A DNA stretch of 64,000 bases from Diphasiastrum complanatum (lineage: Eukaryota; Streptophyta; Lycopodiopsida; Lycopodiales; Lycopodiaceae), in the NCBI GenBank assembly GCA_029204225.1, contig CM055092.1:70154252-70218251 (forward strand), written 5' to 3'. Of the stretch, positions 21,291-35,599 are shown piece after piece; the stretch's first letter is position 1, and each line of letters starts with the position of its first letter. The notes under the pieces are model-generated. The model ran no database searches and was not told the DNA's origin. It saw only the letters and a program-made list of their open reading frames with translations. The position numbers and the translations under genes were made by a program.

Positions 21291-23673
21291 TTTGCGGATA
21301 TCGAAACAACCCTAACCCTAGTTAATAAATGAGAGAGATTTCGCACCCTACGTGTGTAAGTCCAATCCGATGATCACATAGTTATTTGGTTAGTTAAATG
21401 TCAATAAAAGGACAACCTTTTGCGAAAATCAAATGTCGCAAGGCCTAATAGTCAAGTTAATGAATAAAAAAGGATTCTCTCCAAATTTTAAATTTCAAAT
21501 AATAAGAGGTGTGAAAATTGGCCAATAGGATTTGAGGCCCAAGCCCTAAAATCCACTATACATAGTGGTAATTTGTGTTCATTTTACATGTTCATTTCAA
21601 TAAAGCAAGTGGAACCTCTATCAAATTGAGATTGGATGTCCTTGCTTTCTTTTTTGCTTCATCTCTCATGCTCTATTTGGATTTTGATATTATTTGGATT
21701 TGCTAATTGTTGGGATTGATTTTTGTTATACTTTTTATGAGAGAAAAGAGAGAGAAAAAAAAAATAAGCTTTATGATCATAGTGTTAATCGTTGAATCAT
21801 AAGCATGTGCTTGAAATTGAACTATGCTATCGCTCTCATGGGAACGAATCTTTGTGTGACAAATTAAGATCTACTTCATCCTTTGACGCTTGTATGTGTT
21901 ATGATCTAGGGTTGAAGGTGGATAGGAAAAACCTACTACAGCTTTGGCACCGTTTCCGAGAAGCTATGCCAAATTTTCATTTTCAGCATGTTTTTAATCC
22001 ATGGATGGATGTTAGCTTGCATATAGGCATCATTGTCTTGGCATAGTAGTGTTAAATTAAATTTAGGATTAATTTTGGAGAGAATTTTGCTTGATTTGTG
22101 TGGATTTATTGCTTGAAATCAGTTTTGATTGTTGAGCAAGGAAGGCTAGACATATCAACATTCCTAAGATCCATTTGGATCTGAAGAAATCAGAGAAATC
22201 ACAAAAGTCGTTCATTTTCTACAATTTTGGTGACAAACGGGACAAAATCTTCATCAAACAGTGATAAATTTTTGTTCCTTTGCAACCAACATTCACCCAC
22301 TTGCAAATGAGACCACTCTGATGTAGTGAAGCTATAGATTGAGGGGCGAAGGTTACTTCCCAACCATTTTCTAGAACTTGAAGAAAAATTGTCAACAAAT
22401 AAATAAAAAATTCCTAAAATCAAAAAAAATACTGAAAATCATCTTTCGATTGGTCTATTGTATATAGATCTGACCCAGATCTATTTACAACTAGGTTGGC
22501 GAAGGTTAATTCTAAAAATAGAAGGCTAAAGTGATTGTTCCACTAGTTGTTGATAACCTTTTGTAGAAAGTTTTACACCTTTCTACAAGAATATCAGTTT
22601 TCTGAGATGAACCTTTGCCCGAAGCTTCGTCAGGGTCACACTCAATCCACCTTGTTATTTTTGGTAATCAATAAGTTGGGTGAATGTTAAGTCAAGTTTA
22701 TTTGTCATAGTAAGCTATTTTTGTCAAAAGATTACCATTTTTTTGCAAAAATAACAATATCACTCTTCAACTTTTGCCGACTTCTCTGAGGGTCCCAAAT
22801 TTAGTGTATTGTTTGCCAAAAGAACCTTTGCCAGTTCTACTCTAGTTTTATTTCTGTCATATCTACATATTGTCAGACAAGCGACGGTTAATTTTTTCAT
22901 ATTTGTCAAAAACAGCTAGTTAAGTGGGTTTTTACTCAAAATAGTATTGAAAGAACCCTCGTCGAGTTAATCTTTGCCTAGGGAACTTTTGCCAGTACCA
23001 TTTTCGAGTTTCGATCTAGAACTAGCTAGAATGCTCAAGAGTGTTCAAGCTCGCAAGCTTGAGAGAGAGCTAGCTATTCAATACTAAGCAATTAGGTCGT
23101 CAAATGCGGCTGCCTGTTGGTTGGATTATGCTGCCATTCATCCAGTTCTTCTCAGAAGTTGCTTGATGATAAGCGGTGACATTTGGTCGTGAACAGTCTG
23201 TCTGCATAAATGAACGTGACTGTCACTCTGTAGAAATGAACGTAACTGTCATCACGGAGAAAGTGAAAATGCGATTTTTGTGAGAAATGCGATAGTGTCG
23301 CAAAATCTCATTTCCTGAATATTGGTGTAGCCCCACACTTTGTCAAAGTCATTTTCTTAACATTTGAGGCACTTTGAAAAAATGCGAAAAATACGACTCT
23401 GCATTTTTACTCGAAATTTCTAACAGGCAAAAAATATAAAAAATGCGACACTGTATTTTTACTTGCAATTTTGGACAATGTCGTTTTAAGAGAAACTTGA
23501 CTGTAGCAAAAAGACAATGTCGGGTTTTGTAGTGAGAGAAAATTTTCGACACCGTTGTCAAACTCCATGTATTTCTACAGACTGTGTAAGAACACTTGTA
23601 ATTTCGCAGACTGTGTAAAACACGGGAGAATCCACAGAACTAGATAAACAGTTGGATGAAGATTAAAAAACGA
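21291..23673. other. AT-rich segment without recognisable genes
   Basis: Contains short AT-rich frames only. The stretch at 21300-21640 (ending with ...TTCATTTCAATAAAGC) resembles the 3' part of an LTR with a polyadenylation signal. At 22600-23000 the words CTTTGCC and GTCAAAA recur. Bases 23560-23650 contain two imperfect copies of a CAGACTGTGTAA motif that could belong to the LTR of the neighbouring copia fragment. Confidence 0.35.
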
Positions 23674-25616
23674 TTAGTCGACTATTAGGAAGGAGATTAA
23701 TCCAATACTTCTCCTTAATCTGAATCCATAAATGCCAACCTTTAGGCTTAGTTTGGCACAGAACTTTCTGTGTGTTTTCAAGCTTAATGCTTTGGTAAAA
23801 ATATCTGTTGTCATATCTTGTGTTCGACAATACTTCAATCTAACCTCTTTGTCGAGAACTTTGCTTCTGACATAGTGATACTTCAGTTCAATGTGGTTAC
23901 TCCTAGAATAAAATCTAGGGTTGTCTGATAAGACAATGACACTTTGATTATCACAAAATAATAATGTCGGAGCATATTGATTCAGATTGATATCTGAAAG
24001 TAAGTTTCTCAACCAAACTGCTTCCTTTGTAGATTGCGAGGTTGTGATATACTCTGATTCTGTAGAAGATAGAGCTATCGAAGATTGCTTGCGACTGTTC
24101 CAGGAAATTGGACCATTGTTGAGGAAGAATGTAAATCCAGAAGTGGATTTACGAGTGTCTACATCTCCTGCCCAACTTGCATATGTAAAACCAATGAGTA
24201 AATTGAGTTTGTCGTTGTCGACGGCTCCATAACAAATGCAAAAGTCCATAGTAGTTCGAAGATATCTCATGACTCTGATAAGAGCCTTCCAATGTGTTAC
24301 ACCAGAGTTGGTCATATATTGACTAAGAGAGCTAAGTGAAAAAACTATATCTGACCTGGTATAGATTATTGTGTACATAAGAGATTCTATAATAGAATGG
24401 TAAGGATACTCACGCATTTGCTGCTTTTCTTGAATTGTTTGAATACACTGGTCCTTTGACAATTTGAGACCTGGCTCCATTAGTGAGAGAGCTAACTTGC
24501 AATTGATCAGAACATATTGTAGATGTATCTTTGTTGAGTAATGTAGATCAACTTTCGATTTTTGTCTCTGTGGATTTGAATACCAAGGTAGAAATGAGCT
24601 TCGTCCAGATTGATCATGTCGAATTCAGAAGATAGCATTGACTTGCCTTCTTTTATCAGAGCGATATTGTTGCTGAAGAGCAATGTGTCGTCCACATACA
24701 AAGTGATAATGATAAAAGATTGTTGCATTGTCTTGAAGTAAACATTTGAATCTGAAAAGCTAGGTGTGTAGCCATGATCAATAAGAAAAGTATTGATCCT
24801 TTGAAACCTTGCTCAAGCAGATTGCTTCAAGCCATAAAGTGTCTTATGGATTTTACACACATAATTATGTTTATCCTCGATAATATAACCTTCGGGTTGC
24901 ACCATGTAAATGTCTTCTTCAATAACTCCATTGAGATATGTTGTCTATACATCCATTTGATGTATTTCCAAATCTGCTACAACAACAACCGATAATAAAA
25001 GTCGAATAGAAAAATACTTGACTACTGGACTGAAAGTTTCAATATAATGGACGTTGTATACCTAAGAAAATTCTCTGGCAATAAGTCGGGCTTTTCTTCT
25101 GTCGATGCTTCCGTCTGCTTTGTACTTGACTTTGAAAATCCATTTGCAATCAACTACGTTTCTGCTAGCAGGTAATTCGACAATCGTCCATGTTTGGTTC
25201 TTGATAAGAGATGAATACTCTTTATGCTCGTGAACAAGGTAGGCTGGAGACTCGTCGATATACTTGATAGGTGGTTTACTAACTCTTGTCGATCTTCTGG
25301 GTGGTAGAGGAAGTTGATCATTTTTATCATGCTGTAGTTGCTAAACTACACCATCATCATCTTCAGATTCACCGTTGATATGTTGTTCGTCGAAAAAAGA
25401 TGAGCTTGGACCTTCGATATGAATAGTCGACTGAAAAACTGGAAAGTTCAATATGTTAGGAGAATTTGACAGGTCGGCTACATGGGCACTGCCTTTTCCT
25501 TTGAGGTCAATAAATTGATCTTCGATGAAAATGATATCTCGGCTAGTGAATATCTTCGACTCGATGGGATCGAACAACTTATAGATTGTTTGTATGTAGA
25601 ATGGATTCAACATCAT
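23674..25616 (-). pseudogene. Ty1/copia pol remnant: RT and RNase H
   Basis: On the minus strand, from right to left: an integrase/RT linker (KLFDPIESKIFTSRDIIFIED), RT motifs with stops (LEIHQMDV, VQPEGYIIEDKHNYVCKIHK, TLYGLKQSA), the catalytic block ITLYVDDTLLFSNN near 24690, and the RNase H end (SWAGDVDTRKSTSGFTFFLN, ALSSTESEYITTSQSTKEAV, LLFCDNQSVIVLSDNP, KTKAL-like tail). YVDD and the TRKSTSGF/SSTESEY pair are diagnostic of Ty1/copia. Frameshifts and stops (near 24490 and 24820) inactivate it. Gag, protease and most of integrase are absent. Confidence 0.88.
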
Positions 25617-26015
25617 GAGGGGTCAGGTAGGGTTTGATGAGGTGAGGGGCACAGCGGTGGATCGGCTTGGGTCTATCACTAGAAATAATTCCTATGGTAG
25701 CCAATGAGTGGGTATTCACACGCACACGGTGCGTGGTACCTTGGTATTTGATGTAAAAGCGATGTTTCTTCTCATCCCATGCAGCGTAGGCCATGAGGAC
25801 GAAGTCCATATTAATGGCGAAGGTGAAGAGCGTTGGGTGAATGCCCATTGCTTCAAGGAGAGGGCCAGTTGTTTGGACCCATGGTGCGATCTGAGACTCC
25901 ATAGGAAGATCCCATATTTTGGCAGCAGCAGGGATTTCACGTATATCATTTTTTTAATGACAATTTTGTCGGAAGGACTGGAAAGTTGATTGTTGGGATT
26001 GGAGGAGGATGCCAT
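25579..26015 (-). pseudogene. Unidentified reading frames next to the copia remnant
   Basis: Two overlapping minus-strand frames. One starts MASSSNPNNQLSSPSDKIVI at 26015. The other reads MESQIAPWVQTTGPLLEAMG followed by HRFYIKYQGTTHRVRVNTHS, ending at the copia junction near 25600. Together they look like one protein broken by a frameshift near 25900. I do not recognise it. It could be a retroelement accessory frame, or a host fragment fused to the copia sequence by deletion. Confidence 0.35.
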
Positions 26016-29000
26016 GATGATGATGGATTTGGTTAGGGTTTTGTAGAAGTAGGGGAAGGGCTGGGTAAAAGGCGGTAGTGACTGGGGATGGAAAGGAGAA
26101 AAAACTTAGAAAAAAAGAGAAAAGGCTCCAAATAAGTGAAAAATGATGGATTTGGATTGAATGAAAATTGAACAGGTTGAAAGAAGGATGGAAAAAGAAC
26201 ATATATAATATGATTAAATTTTATACTAGAAGCTCAAAAAGGGCCTTGAAGTAATAAAAAGATATTGCCTTAGAACAGAGCCATGTGCTGCTGCATAGAA
26301 GAAAAGTTATGGAAAGAACTACTAACATAATCATCGACTACAAAGCTTAACACTAATATCATAAACACTTTTAATCATGACTTGGAGAGAAGATAAAAGT
26401 AACCATACAATATTAGTAGTAGAACACATCCAAATGTTATACAAAACACAATCAATAAATGCTAACATAATCCTCCTTTGCAAACTTTACCCTTCATATA
26501 GTAAAAATATTCAATCACGGCTCAAAAGTGAAAACATACGTAAATAGAAGATACTTTCAAATGCCACATGAAACAAAGAAAAAAACTAAAACACAATACA
26601 ACAACTAAAACAACCAATGCAACAACTAGGAAATCCTTAAACATTTAGTGACAAAATTTTAAACCATGAAAACAATGAAGTCATGCAAAAACAAGATCTT
26701 GATGACAAATAGCTGAAACACACAACATTTAAGAATTTTGAGAATCATACAATGATGCAAAATGCAACACAAAGGGAGAGAAAACATGTTGCATTATGAT
26801 AACAAAATGTCAAGAATCTTCAAGACCTAGCACAAAAACCATACACAAGAAGCTTCAAGACCTTGTTGTTTGAGCTGAAATGTAATCTAAAAAACTGTGA
26901 TCAACTTTGTTGTGCAAGTAGATATGAAAAAAGAAAACATCCTCTAAATTTCAGAAGAAAAACATTTATCGACTTAAACTCATATAGAAGAGAGATGCCA
27001 TCTTTAGTAGAATCATAATGAGATCTTACCATCATTGCGACAAAGCTAAAAAAGACACAAAAGTGTATGATAATTGAACATACTAATAACAATCAAAGTC
27101 CCACATATGATGACCATGTTATTCCATGGCTACTACATTTGTCATTAGTAGTTCTATAGGCTACCAATGTTTTGAGATGTTTTTTTCCCTTCAAGTGCTG
27201 TCATGTCAAAATTGCTGGATTGGCAACCTTAAACATCACGTAAGATGCCATGCCCATCGTATGTCGTCTGAATATAAAAGGTTGCCTTGCAAAAAATTTC
27301 TTAGAATTTTTTAAATGGACTTATTTAAGTATGAAACCAATCTAATAGTTTTGATTATTCAATATATCGTAAATTGAGACTATATAGGCAAAACTAGAAC
27401 ATTAACATAGTCAACAAAGAGACTAAGAATAGAATAAGAATTGTACTTTATTGAAAAGCCATTACACAAAATTGAGAAGAAAAGCTCAATAAGGACCAAT
27501 TTAAAGATGATCATAGGGAGTAGAGTAGGCCGCACGCCCCAAAAACTCAACTTCAAAGTGGCCACAAGGCAATCAAAGGCTCCTAATGCTCTAAAGGCAA
27601 TAACTCCAACACCAGACAAAGGAAAGATCAGCAAGAAGAAAATCAACCGAAGAAAAATAAAAGAATAAATTGAACGAAAGAGCATATATATTATAACAAA
27701 ACAAAGCTCATAGCTAATTAACTCAACTGTGAATGACAAGGCTCTAAAGTAAAACAAGAAACACTTGATATATCAAAGAACAACACAACATAAAAAATCA
27801 AGCACTAGCAAAACACCTAGCACTCATCCAATCCAATCAAACTAGAACACTGGACACTTAGGGCCCATAATCATGTTAGGGAAATGACATGCAAAACATC
27901 GTCAAGAAAACAAGCCAAATCAATGCACATTCAATAATGAAAGACGATAGTGAACCGAATGGGAGAATTAAGAATTGAGGAGAAGATAATTAAGTTCAAC
28001 AAATAGGGAAGAATTGACAATAAATAAGCAAGAGAAAAAAAGATTAAAAATCAAAGGGAGAAGACAAACGTCTCTATGCAAACAAAATTCAAATGAAGAA
28101 AAAAAAAAACACTATGAAGAAAACGATAGTCTTTAGGAAAGTTTCAGATCAAAAAAAGGAGAACACCAAAAATATTTGTATTGTAATGTAAGCATTCAAC
28201 TTTGCAAACATGTTTTGCATATTCAAAACACCATATTGAAAGCCTTTTTACCCTTGATCTTCAAACAAAGTAAAAATAAACTTTTGTTTTTTCCCTTGGC
28301 TATGAGAATGATTTGAATGGTCTAACAGCTGTACAGCTTAACATCCTAAAATTTTGCTTCATAATTGCTCAAGACTAAAGACATTTATCGTGGAAATGTG
28401 CTTAGAAATTAATTACCAGAAATCATTTTGTAGCGCTTCTTTTGTCAATGATCATTAATGATATTAGAATATTCATTATAAAAACACATTGTACCTCAAG
28501 TGATAGGCCAAACCTAATCAGGGACCACAAGGCTCCAACACATGAACAGTGGAGCTGGCGGGGGGGTCAAGCCTGTGTTATTGTGCAGGATTCACCTCTT
28601 GATTATCAAAGATTTTAGTATCCTACAAGCTAAGCTGCATTGGAAAGATGTTCTACTGCCACATCATTGCGGAACAAATCCTTCTGGAAGGCCAGAAAGG
28701 GAAAAAATATATATACAAATTTTTCTATTTACAGCCTGCAGAACTAGGAGCAATAGTGTCATTTTCCTTCATGATACATTTATGTGATTTGGGCCCCAAA
28801 GCAGTTAGACTACCCCTATGGTTGGACACAGTAGTTAGCTTGCAATTCAAGTTTTTGCAAGTCAGTCGAAGCTATTTTGTCAGAGTCGAGACTCGGAAGC
28901 CAAGTAGCTCAATCCCTATTCAAAAATAGCAATGTGAGAAATATTTTGGTTCTTGAGGATGCCAGCAAATGTAAGGATTACTCTTAACTAGTTATTCAAA

Positions 29001-30150
29001 AACCAACAACTCTTAATCAGAAATGTACCCACTCGTTCAGAAAAACTAATGAGCTTCCTATGAGGAAAGCAGCAGATTTCAGCCCTTCGCAACCAGAATC
29101 ATCGCCCTTCATAACTAGAACTTCCAGTTCGAACCCACCACCATGGAGTTGCATGTGTACATGCTATCTTCATCTTTTCGAAGAAATTGAACTTGTTTAG
29201 GCCCCCAATAAATTACTGTTTTTTGTTTTTTACTTTCTAGGCTTTACACCTAAAAATAAAAACAGAAAAAGCTCTCTCCAGAACTGCCCTAAATTCTGGA
29301 ACAGCGTTCTGGAACACAATGCATCTATGACTACAATCTGCCTCTAGTGTTATCTCTGTGATACACACGATAAACTTATAAGTTTATGTGATAGAGGAAG
29401 ACAACAAGATGATGGCAAGGTAGAAGGGATGGGGTTTTATAGCATAGAAAGGATGGTCAGGCAATGTCACACCACATGAGAGATACTACGAATGGGGAAG
29501 GTGGAACCAGTGCATCAAGTTATGATGGAATGGACAGTGACAAAGCAAGGCTTATATTTACCATTAAAATTCACAGGTCGATTTGAATCAAGAAGATTCC
29601 ATTTACAATTTGAATCGATTCATTGAAGTTCAAATCGTGTTCTACAAAACGATTACAGAAAAGCCCTGATATAGAACTAAAATCTCATTAGAGAAAAAGA
29701 AAAAAAAGATTCAAGTTCCAAGTTGATTCAGACACGGTTGAATTAGTAACTTCAGTAGAGATCACAGTGAAAATTAATTTAAAATGGTAAAGAGATTGGA
29801 TAGCTGCAAAGAGTGGCTACAGAAGCTGGGGCTGGCAGAACATTAGTCAGCTCTTTCAAGACAAATATGGCGTTCTATTGTTTTCATTTAAATTAAGTAG
29901 CATCCTTTGTTGGTTGTGATTTATTGATAATCACTGGTTGCATATGATGCTCATATGTTTATTGAATTAAAATGGGAAAATTTGCATGCTGACAAAGAAA
30001 TATTGAAACTATGAGCGCGATCTTGTTAGTGTGACAAGGCACAATGTGAGTACCACTATTGATAATTTTTCACAGCTTTGAAGTACGTGTATGGGGGCAC
30101 CTCCCCTTCATCTCTTCCAGACTGAGCTGCTTACTACATGAATTGTTACT
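26016..30150. other. AT-rich intergenic stretch, no gene seen
   Basis: Long AT-rich DNA with only short incidental open frames (for example around 27380-27757 and 28542-28929). No splice-flanked exon, transposon protein motif or tandem array was recognised by reading both strands. Confidence 0.4.
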
Positions 30151-33100
30151 GAAAATTAAGAGGGTGATCTATAACTCCTGCCAAAAAGCATCGTACCTCT
30201 TGTCACATTACAGTGTGTGATCTATTGAAACTGTCTGAGCATATTGCTGAAGAAGTGACTTTGAATTTTGATGAGCTTACTTTGTCTTACCAGATTCATG
30301 TTATAGGTGCAATAAGATTGGGCATACAATAAACAACACTCGTTTCCCACCAGGCGTTATCCTGCAATAGAAGTAAACAATGGAAAAGCTCATAAGCAAC
30401 TTGACACTCTGCAGCATAAAAAAGGAGACAAAAATGAAGCAAGATTTATCGGGGGATTCATTGCTCATACTCTATGAGGAAGATCCGACACATAAAGTGC
30501 CATCAAAAAGCAAAACTGGGTAATTGTTCATAGGAATAAGAAGGTACAAATTTCAACATATGGAGAGGAAAAGTAGTAAAAAAATCAGTGAAACATAGGT
30601 TCAAGAGTTGGATAACAATTTTCAAGGAGTGAAAGAGAGTGCTAAATTGTTGAATTCTGGTATGCAGAGAGATAGAGAAATGGTCGCCAAGTCTAGGAAA
30701 TTGACAGTTATGATACAAAGGAACAACAAAAGCTGAAACTTCCAACTCCACTTCATAAGTCAGGTGAGAATATGAAAGGAATGGCTAGTTGGTTCATAGC
30801 ACCATGAAACCGGGACAGGAGATAGGCTCATAGCTGTTAAGATGTCATGGGTCACTGGAAAGAAGAAGGCAGTTGACAATAGCAACTTCATTCGTTAAAT
30901 TTGAAAGAGAGATGCATTCAGGGTTGAAAGGGAACAGGTAAGCTTCACTGAATTCCTTACTTGAGTCAGAAAACACAGCCACAATTTGATATTTGTCATG
31001 ATGATTATACTGTTATAGAATAATGCAAGGGGGCATAATCAACTGTGTGAAGCAGTAGCTTGTCACTTGAGCTCAAATCCCTGCTGAGAAATAACATAAC
31101 CATCAGTCTGGAAGAAACGAGATTAGAGGTCTGTAATCCCATTGTATTCTATGCAAATTTTCTTCCCCAAATAAAAATGTGGCTTCACCACCTCATGGGA
31201 CAAGAGGGCAAGTCATTACTTTGGGTATCAAAAGACTAGTATATGTTTTGGTGACAGACGGATCCAGGTCATGAGTTGGTTAGGACTTTCATTTCTCTCC
31301 TTGATGTCAGGAGTCTGACTCCAATCCACTCCACAAATGAGGACATACAAGATAAAAAACAGATGGATCTGGTGCAAGATAGGCATTGTGAACCATTAAG
31401 AAACCTGGTTTTACTTTCAACTTCTTAACATTTTCAGCTTTTCTGACCTGAAATTTTGAGGATAAATTTATCTGCTTGGTGACTTCAACATGTATCTCAA
31501 TGTTGCTGATGGATTCAGTGAATTGTGACAACAAAACTCCACACTTCGTCAAAATTTTCTCTTCAAACGAGACTATAAACTGAACTGATACCTTAAGCTG
31601 TTTAGCCCAACACACTTAAACACACCATCTATCAGGATGTGAATTTAGGCCAGCGAGATTGGACAGGTTATATTTTTCTACTCCCCTCTCTTGGATCAAA
31701 TTGAATGATTAAACACCCGGAACCTATCATCTCTCTGATCACAGTCCTATCCTTCCGAAGTGTCTGATATTTTCTCCTACAACCCATAGAATAACTTTGG
31801 ATGGTTTACTCCTTCAATGTGCGGAACATCGAAGCTGCTCTGGAAAAAAGATAATAACCTTTACAAAAAATTAACAAGGATAAGAATATTCTTGGAAAGG
31901 ACGAGGAAGAACACAAAGAACATTAACTCTTTTTAATACTTTCTTTGAGGTCTTCTGGCACGAATAGCTATGTCTACAGCATTTCAGGCCAATCCTACAT
32001 ACTTCTTCATAGTTTGGAGATCAAATGTCTTCATTAACTAAGGTTGACTACAGAGTTGTGGGCCTAATGAGAAGTACCCAGCTGAACTGGTTTAAAATGG
32101 AGAACATCTGTCAGCCTTATACTTCCGTCATCTTAAGATAAAACAAAATGCCCAGACTCATGAATTCTTATTAGTCAATGGAACTGAAATCTTCAGCCCT
32201 TCTGAGATGGTGTCAGGCACAGTGGACCACTTCAACTCCATGTTGCAAATACTGACTGTAGAGCAGGAAATAGCTTCTGTATTTCGCTAAATGATGTTTG
32301 GACTAAGCTTGATGAACTTTACCCTCTCTGAGCTTCACACTTCTCTGCAAGAATTTCCCTTGAAATGTCTCTTGGGATAGGTGTTGTCCCAAAACATCTT
32401 TTGTTCCTCGTCTTTTTTAGGCCCCAACCTGCTAAAGCTAGTCTCTACAATTGCCATGCCTGGATATTTGCCTCAAGATGTAACAGAGTGAGTGGCCTAG
32501 ATCTATAGAATAATCTAGGCCACTCACTCTGCTAAATAGTCCATACAAAATCGTGGCTAGAGCTCTGGCCAATAGATTATCCTCTCTTCTACTGTTGTAT
32601 CTAAGGAACTTGGTTTTGTTCAAGGTGGAAATAATATTGACAATATCTGAATATTTGAACAAATGCCACACCATCATGAGAGGAGGGAAAAGGACATCCA
32701 CCTCCCATAGCCATTCAAGGACTGTTATCATAACATTGAGGTTGCCATTCTCCAAATAGATCTTGATAAATCTTTTGACCAGATCAAGTACATTTTCCAT
32801 TGCTGCAAAATTATCAGTCTGCCACGTTATACCCTTTCTTTAGTCCAGGCCCTTTAGTCTTCCACTAACTCGAGAATTTTATTGAACTGGGTGATTTCAT
32901 AACCTTTTTTGCACTTGGATGTGGTATTAGGCAAGATTACACCCCTTTGCCTCTCCTTTTTTATATTAGCTATGAAACCCTTGCATATGGTCCTTGAGAT
33001 GTGCCAGTTGAAAAAATATAGCGTTATTTATATTCAGATCCTTTTTGAAAATTTTAATGTGCTAAATGAGCCCCCTTTGCTTGTAAGCTGCTTAGTTACA

Positions 33101-33700
33101 AGAAGACCTTTTTGCAACTCCTAGGCAGTGGACTATTCTAATATGAGTTAAATTTAAATAATTCTTGTATTTTTTGGCAGACATGATGGAAGTGTATCAC
33201 TTCTATCCCTTTTGAAAAATGCAAATGCTTCTTGTGTCTCATTCATTGCCTTCGAAAGGAAAAGTTCCCCCTCTCTAAGATAAGCTCTGTTCTTTACACT
33301 TCATTACATACAAAACCCACTCCCACCTTTTTTACCAGTTTACAATGGACCTCTAGTAGTCTCTCTGAGCCTTTTCTCCCTTCTTATCTCCCTCCTCCAA
33401 TTTGTACAGTCGACATGCTTGGAGATATGTCCAGTGTGGATAAGAAGTACCACACTTACCTCTATTGGCACTCATGCGGGCTTGCTGTTTTGCGGACAAT
33501 GTGGAAGCTGAGAAATCAGACCCTATATACAAACAATGCCTGGAGAGATTAAGTGGCATAGTTTGACAGCATTTGTGAGGCAGTTGCAGTCTACTAGAAA
33601 TGAAAGTAATGTTCTGGTTGCTGATTTACTAAGACTTTGCAGGAGTTACATTGAAATATCTTCATTGTTGTTTGGAAACAGTTTATAGTTAGTGCACTTT
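30150..33700 (+). pseudogene. Old, degenerate plant L1-type LINE
   Basis: Scattered motifs on the plus strand appear in LINE order. A CCHC-like knuckle (DSCYRCNKIGHTINN, last Cys changed) near 30295-30335 is typical of plant L1 ORF1. The endonuclease end motif LSDHSPILP lies near 31730. A linker reads NGTEIFSPSEMVSGTVDHFN near 32180-32240. RT follows with ARALANRLSSLLL near 32555, DLDKSFDQIKYIFHCC near 32760-32805, and a C-terminal tryptophan block AVLRTMWKLRNQTLY near 33490. Frames are broken by many stops and shifts, so this is an ancient copy. Boundaries are approximate. Confidence 0.6.
32485..32530. repeat. Perfect 18-bp hairpin
   Basis: AGAGTGAGTGGCCTAGAT at 32485-32502 is followed, after a 10-base loop, by its exact reverse complement at 32513-32530. 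It sits inside the old LINE just before its RT region. No terminator-like T run follows. Confidence 0.9.
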
Positions 33701-34865
33701 TTTCCTTGGAGCATCTTCAATCAGTGTAGTCGAAAACATTTTATCATACTGCCGCAGTCATTTTTTAAGCAAATCCTATCTACAGAACTTACAAGGACTC
33801 ATTGATTGGTGCCTACCTACAAGGACTTGTTGCTACCTTCTTTTGATGACTATTCAAATGGAATCTTAAAAGTGTTGACACAAAACAAAAACATTATGTA
33901 TCACATTTTTAATGTAACAACATACAGTAAATATCTCAAATTCACAAGTATATGCAGCAAATGAACTAGTCAATGAAAATTTTTTCTGTTTAAGACTGGA
34001 AAGCATCCATAATAGTTACTGATCTTTTAGCTTGAAAACTCCACATTTTCCATAAAACGATAATGAGAACACCTTATAAATGAACAAATGTTTTGAAAAA
34101 TTAACTAAAACTGCATGTACAAAATACGTAATGTCAATAAAATATTAAGACAAAGCATGCCAAAGAGTTATTTTGACACAATACATCTACAACAATTTCT
34201 TTCAAAAAGAATCAAACAGAGAATATAATGAAGCAGGTTCTAGGTTGCAGTTAGTTTTGGACTAGGCCAACAACATCTAGCTTCAAAAGATTGATATTAG
34301 CAAACCTCACCTCAAAATATTTTAAAAGCAATCGGCTTCCATATTAGTTTACATCCCAATCTGAAAGTTGCTTGTACAAAACATTATGAAAGTGATGCAT
34401 TGCCAGCTCAACCTTTGGGGCATACCGCCCAACATTGTAAGCAGGAGATTCAAGTCCTTTTTGGACTCCTTCACACAAGAATATATCTTCTTTCTGTATG
34501 CAAAGAAAAAATATTACACACTATTCAGTACATTGCTTCATTCAAATGCTAATATGTCTTTTCAAGAACCATAACCGAAACATATTTTCTCTAGTCAACA
34601 TAAGTTCAAGTAAGCTAATTCATTGAGATTGTCACATGAATTTCGAAAAATCTTTTAAAACTTAGACTCAGGCCTCTTAAATTTTCTAGACCCCCTAAAA
34701 TTTTAGGCCATAGATTTTTAAGTTTCTTGGATTTTCTTACATCAAAATAGTAAATAGTCTTTATAGTGACCAATGTCATAATGGCATGTGGCACACATGT
34801 AGATAGGTAAAAAAACTCGAGGCAGGTGAGAGTGGCAGGTAAGAATGGTAGGTGAGAGTGGTTGG
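33701..34865. other. AT-rich segment without genes
   Basis: No coding, RNA or transposon signal recognised on either strand. Confidence 0.4.
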
Positions 34866-35599
34866 TGAGGAGAAAGAAAGAAAGCTTTGTTACTGTTTGT
34901 GAATGCCAAAAGGCATATAAGACAACATAGGACACATCTCAACTATGATAATTTATATTGGAGCATGAATATGTTTCCAAGATCAAAAATCAAAATAAAG
35001 TAGACTAAATCAATCAAAGAGCTAGTCTATGATCATCTAAGTGAAATCTCTGCATAGACTGAAATAGTACTACTGATACAACGATCGATCATTTGAAAGA
35101 CTCACAAATCTGAGTGAACATTATCAGTCTAAAAATAGCCTCAACCTAAGGTGGTGTGACTACAAACTCAATAAGGAGGATATGATGTGGGACTAAGGGC
35201 TTAGCTCAGATCACATGTGAAAGCATAGTACTCTGCAAGTGAGAGATATTGGCCCACTCTGACTCTGGGAGCCTTGTGCACCAAGCCTTCATGGCATACA
35301 TAGTTGTAGGTGAGAGCATAGTATCAAATAGTCTACACTTGCTCGGGGCATCCCAAATATGCTTCCTAAATCAGAAATACTCAAGACTAACCAAGGACAC
35401 ATGACCCTTCCTCAACCTAGCAACAACCACATGTCTCATTCCAATGATGGGACTTGTGAAGAGTGTACTCGATATGTGTAAGAGAATATCACCTCCAATG
35501 GCCAACCTCCTCAGTTAAAAACCTATCACTGCACATACTCCCTAGAGGTGTTAAAGATCATGATCTAAGTCATCCCAGTATGTACAATCATACCCCATC
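34866..35599 (-). pseudogene. LINE copy 1, 3' part (minus strand)
   Basis: Continuation of the minus-strand LINE that is cut at 39345/35595 by chromovirus C. The reading from 35590 leftwards gives broken frames matching the LINE C-terminal domain of copies 3 and 4 (APSKCRLFDTM against DATSKCRLFDTMV, RKGHVSLV against QKGYASLV). The 3' end near 34960-34866 (CTTATATGCCTTTTGGCATT ... CTTTCTTTCTTT) matches the 3' ends of LINE copies at 41940-42021 and 54730-54818. The direction and 3' tail together establish one LINE of the same family. Confidence 0.7.
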
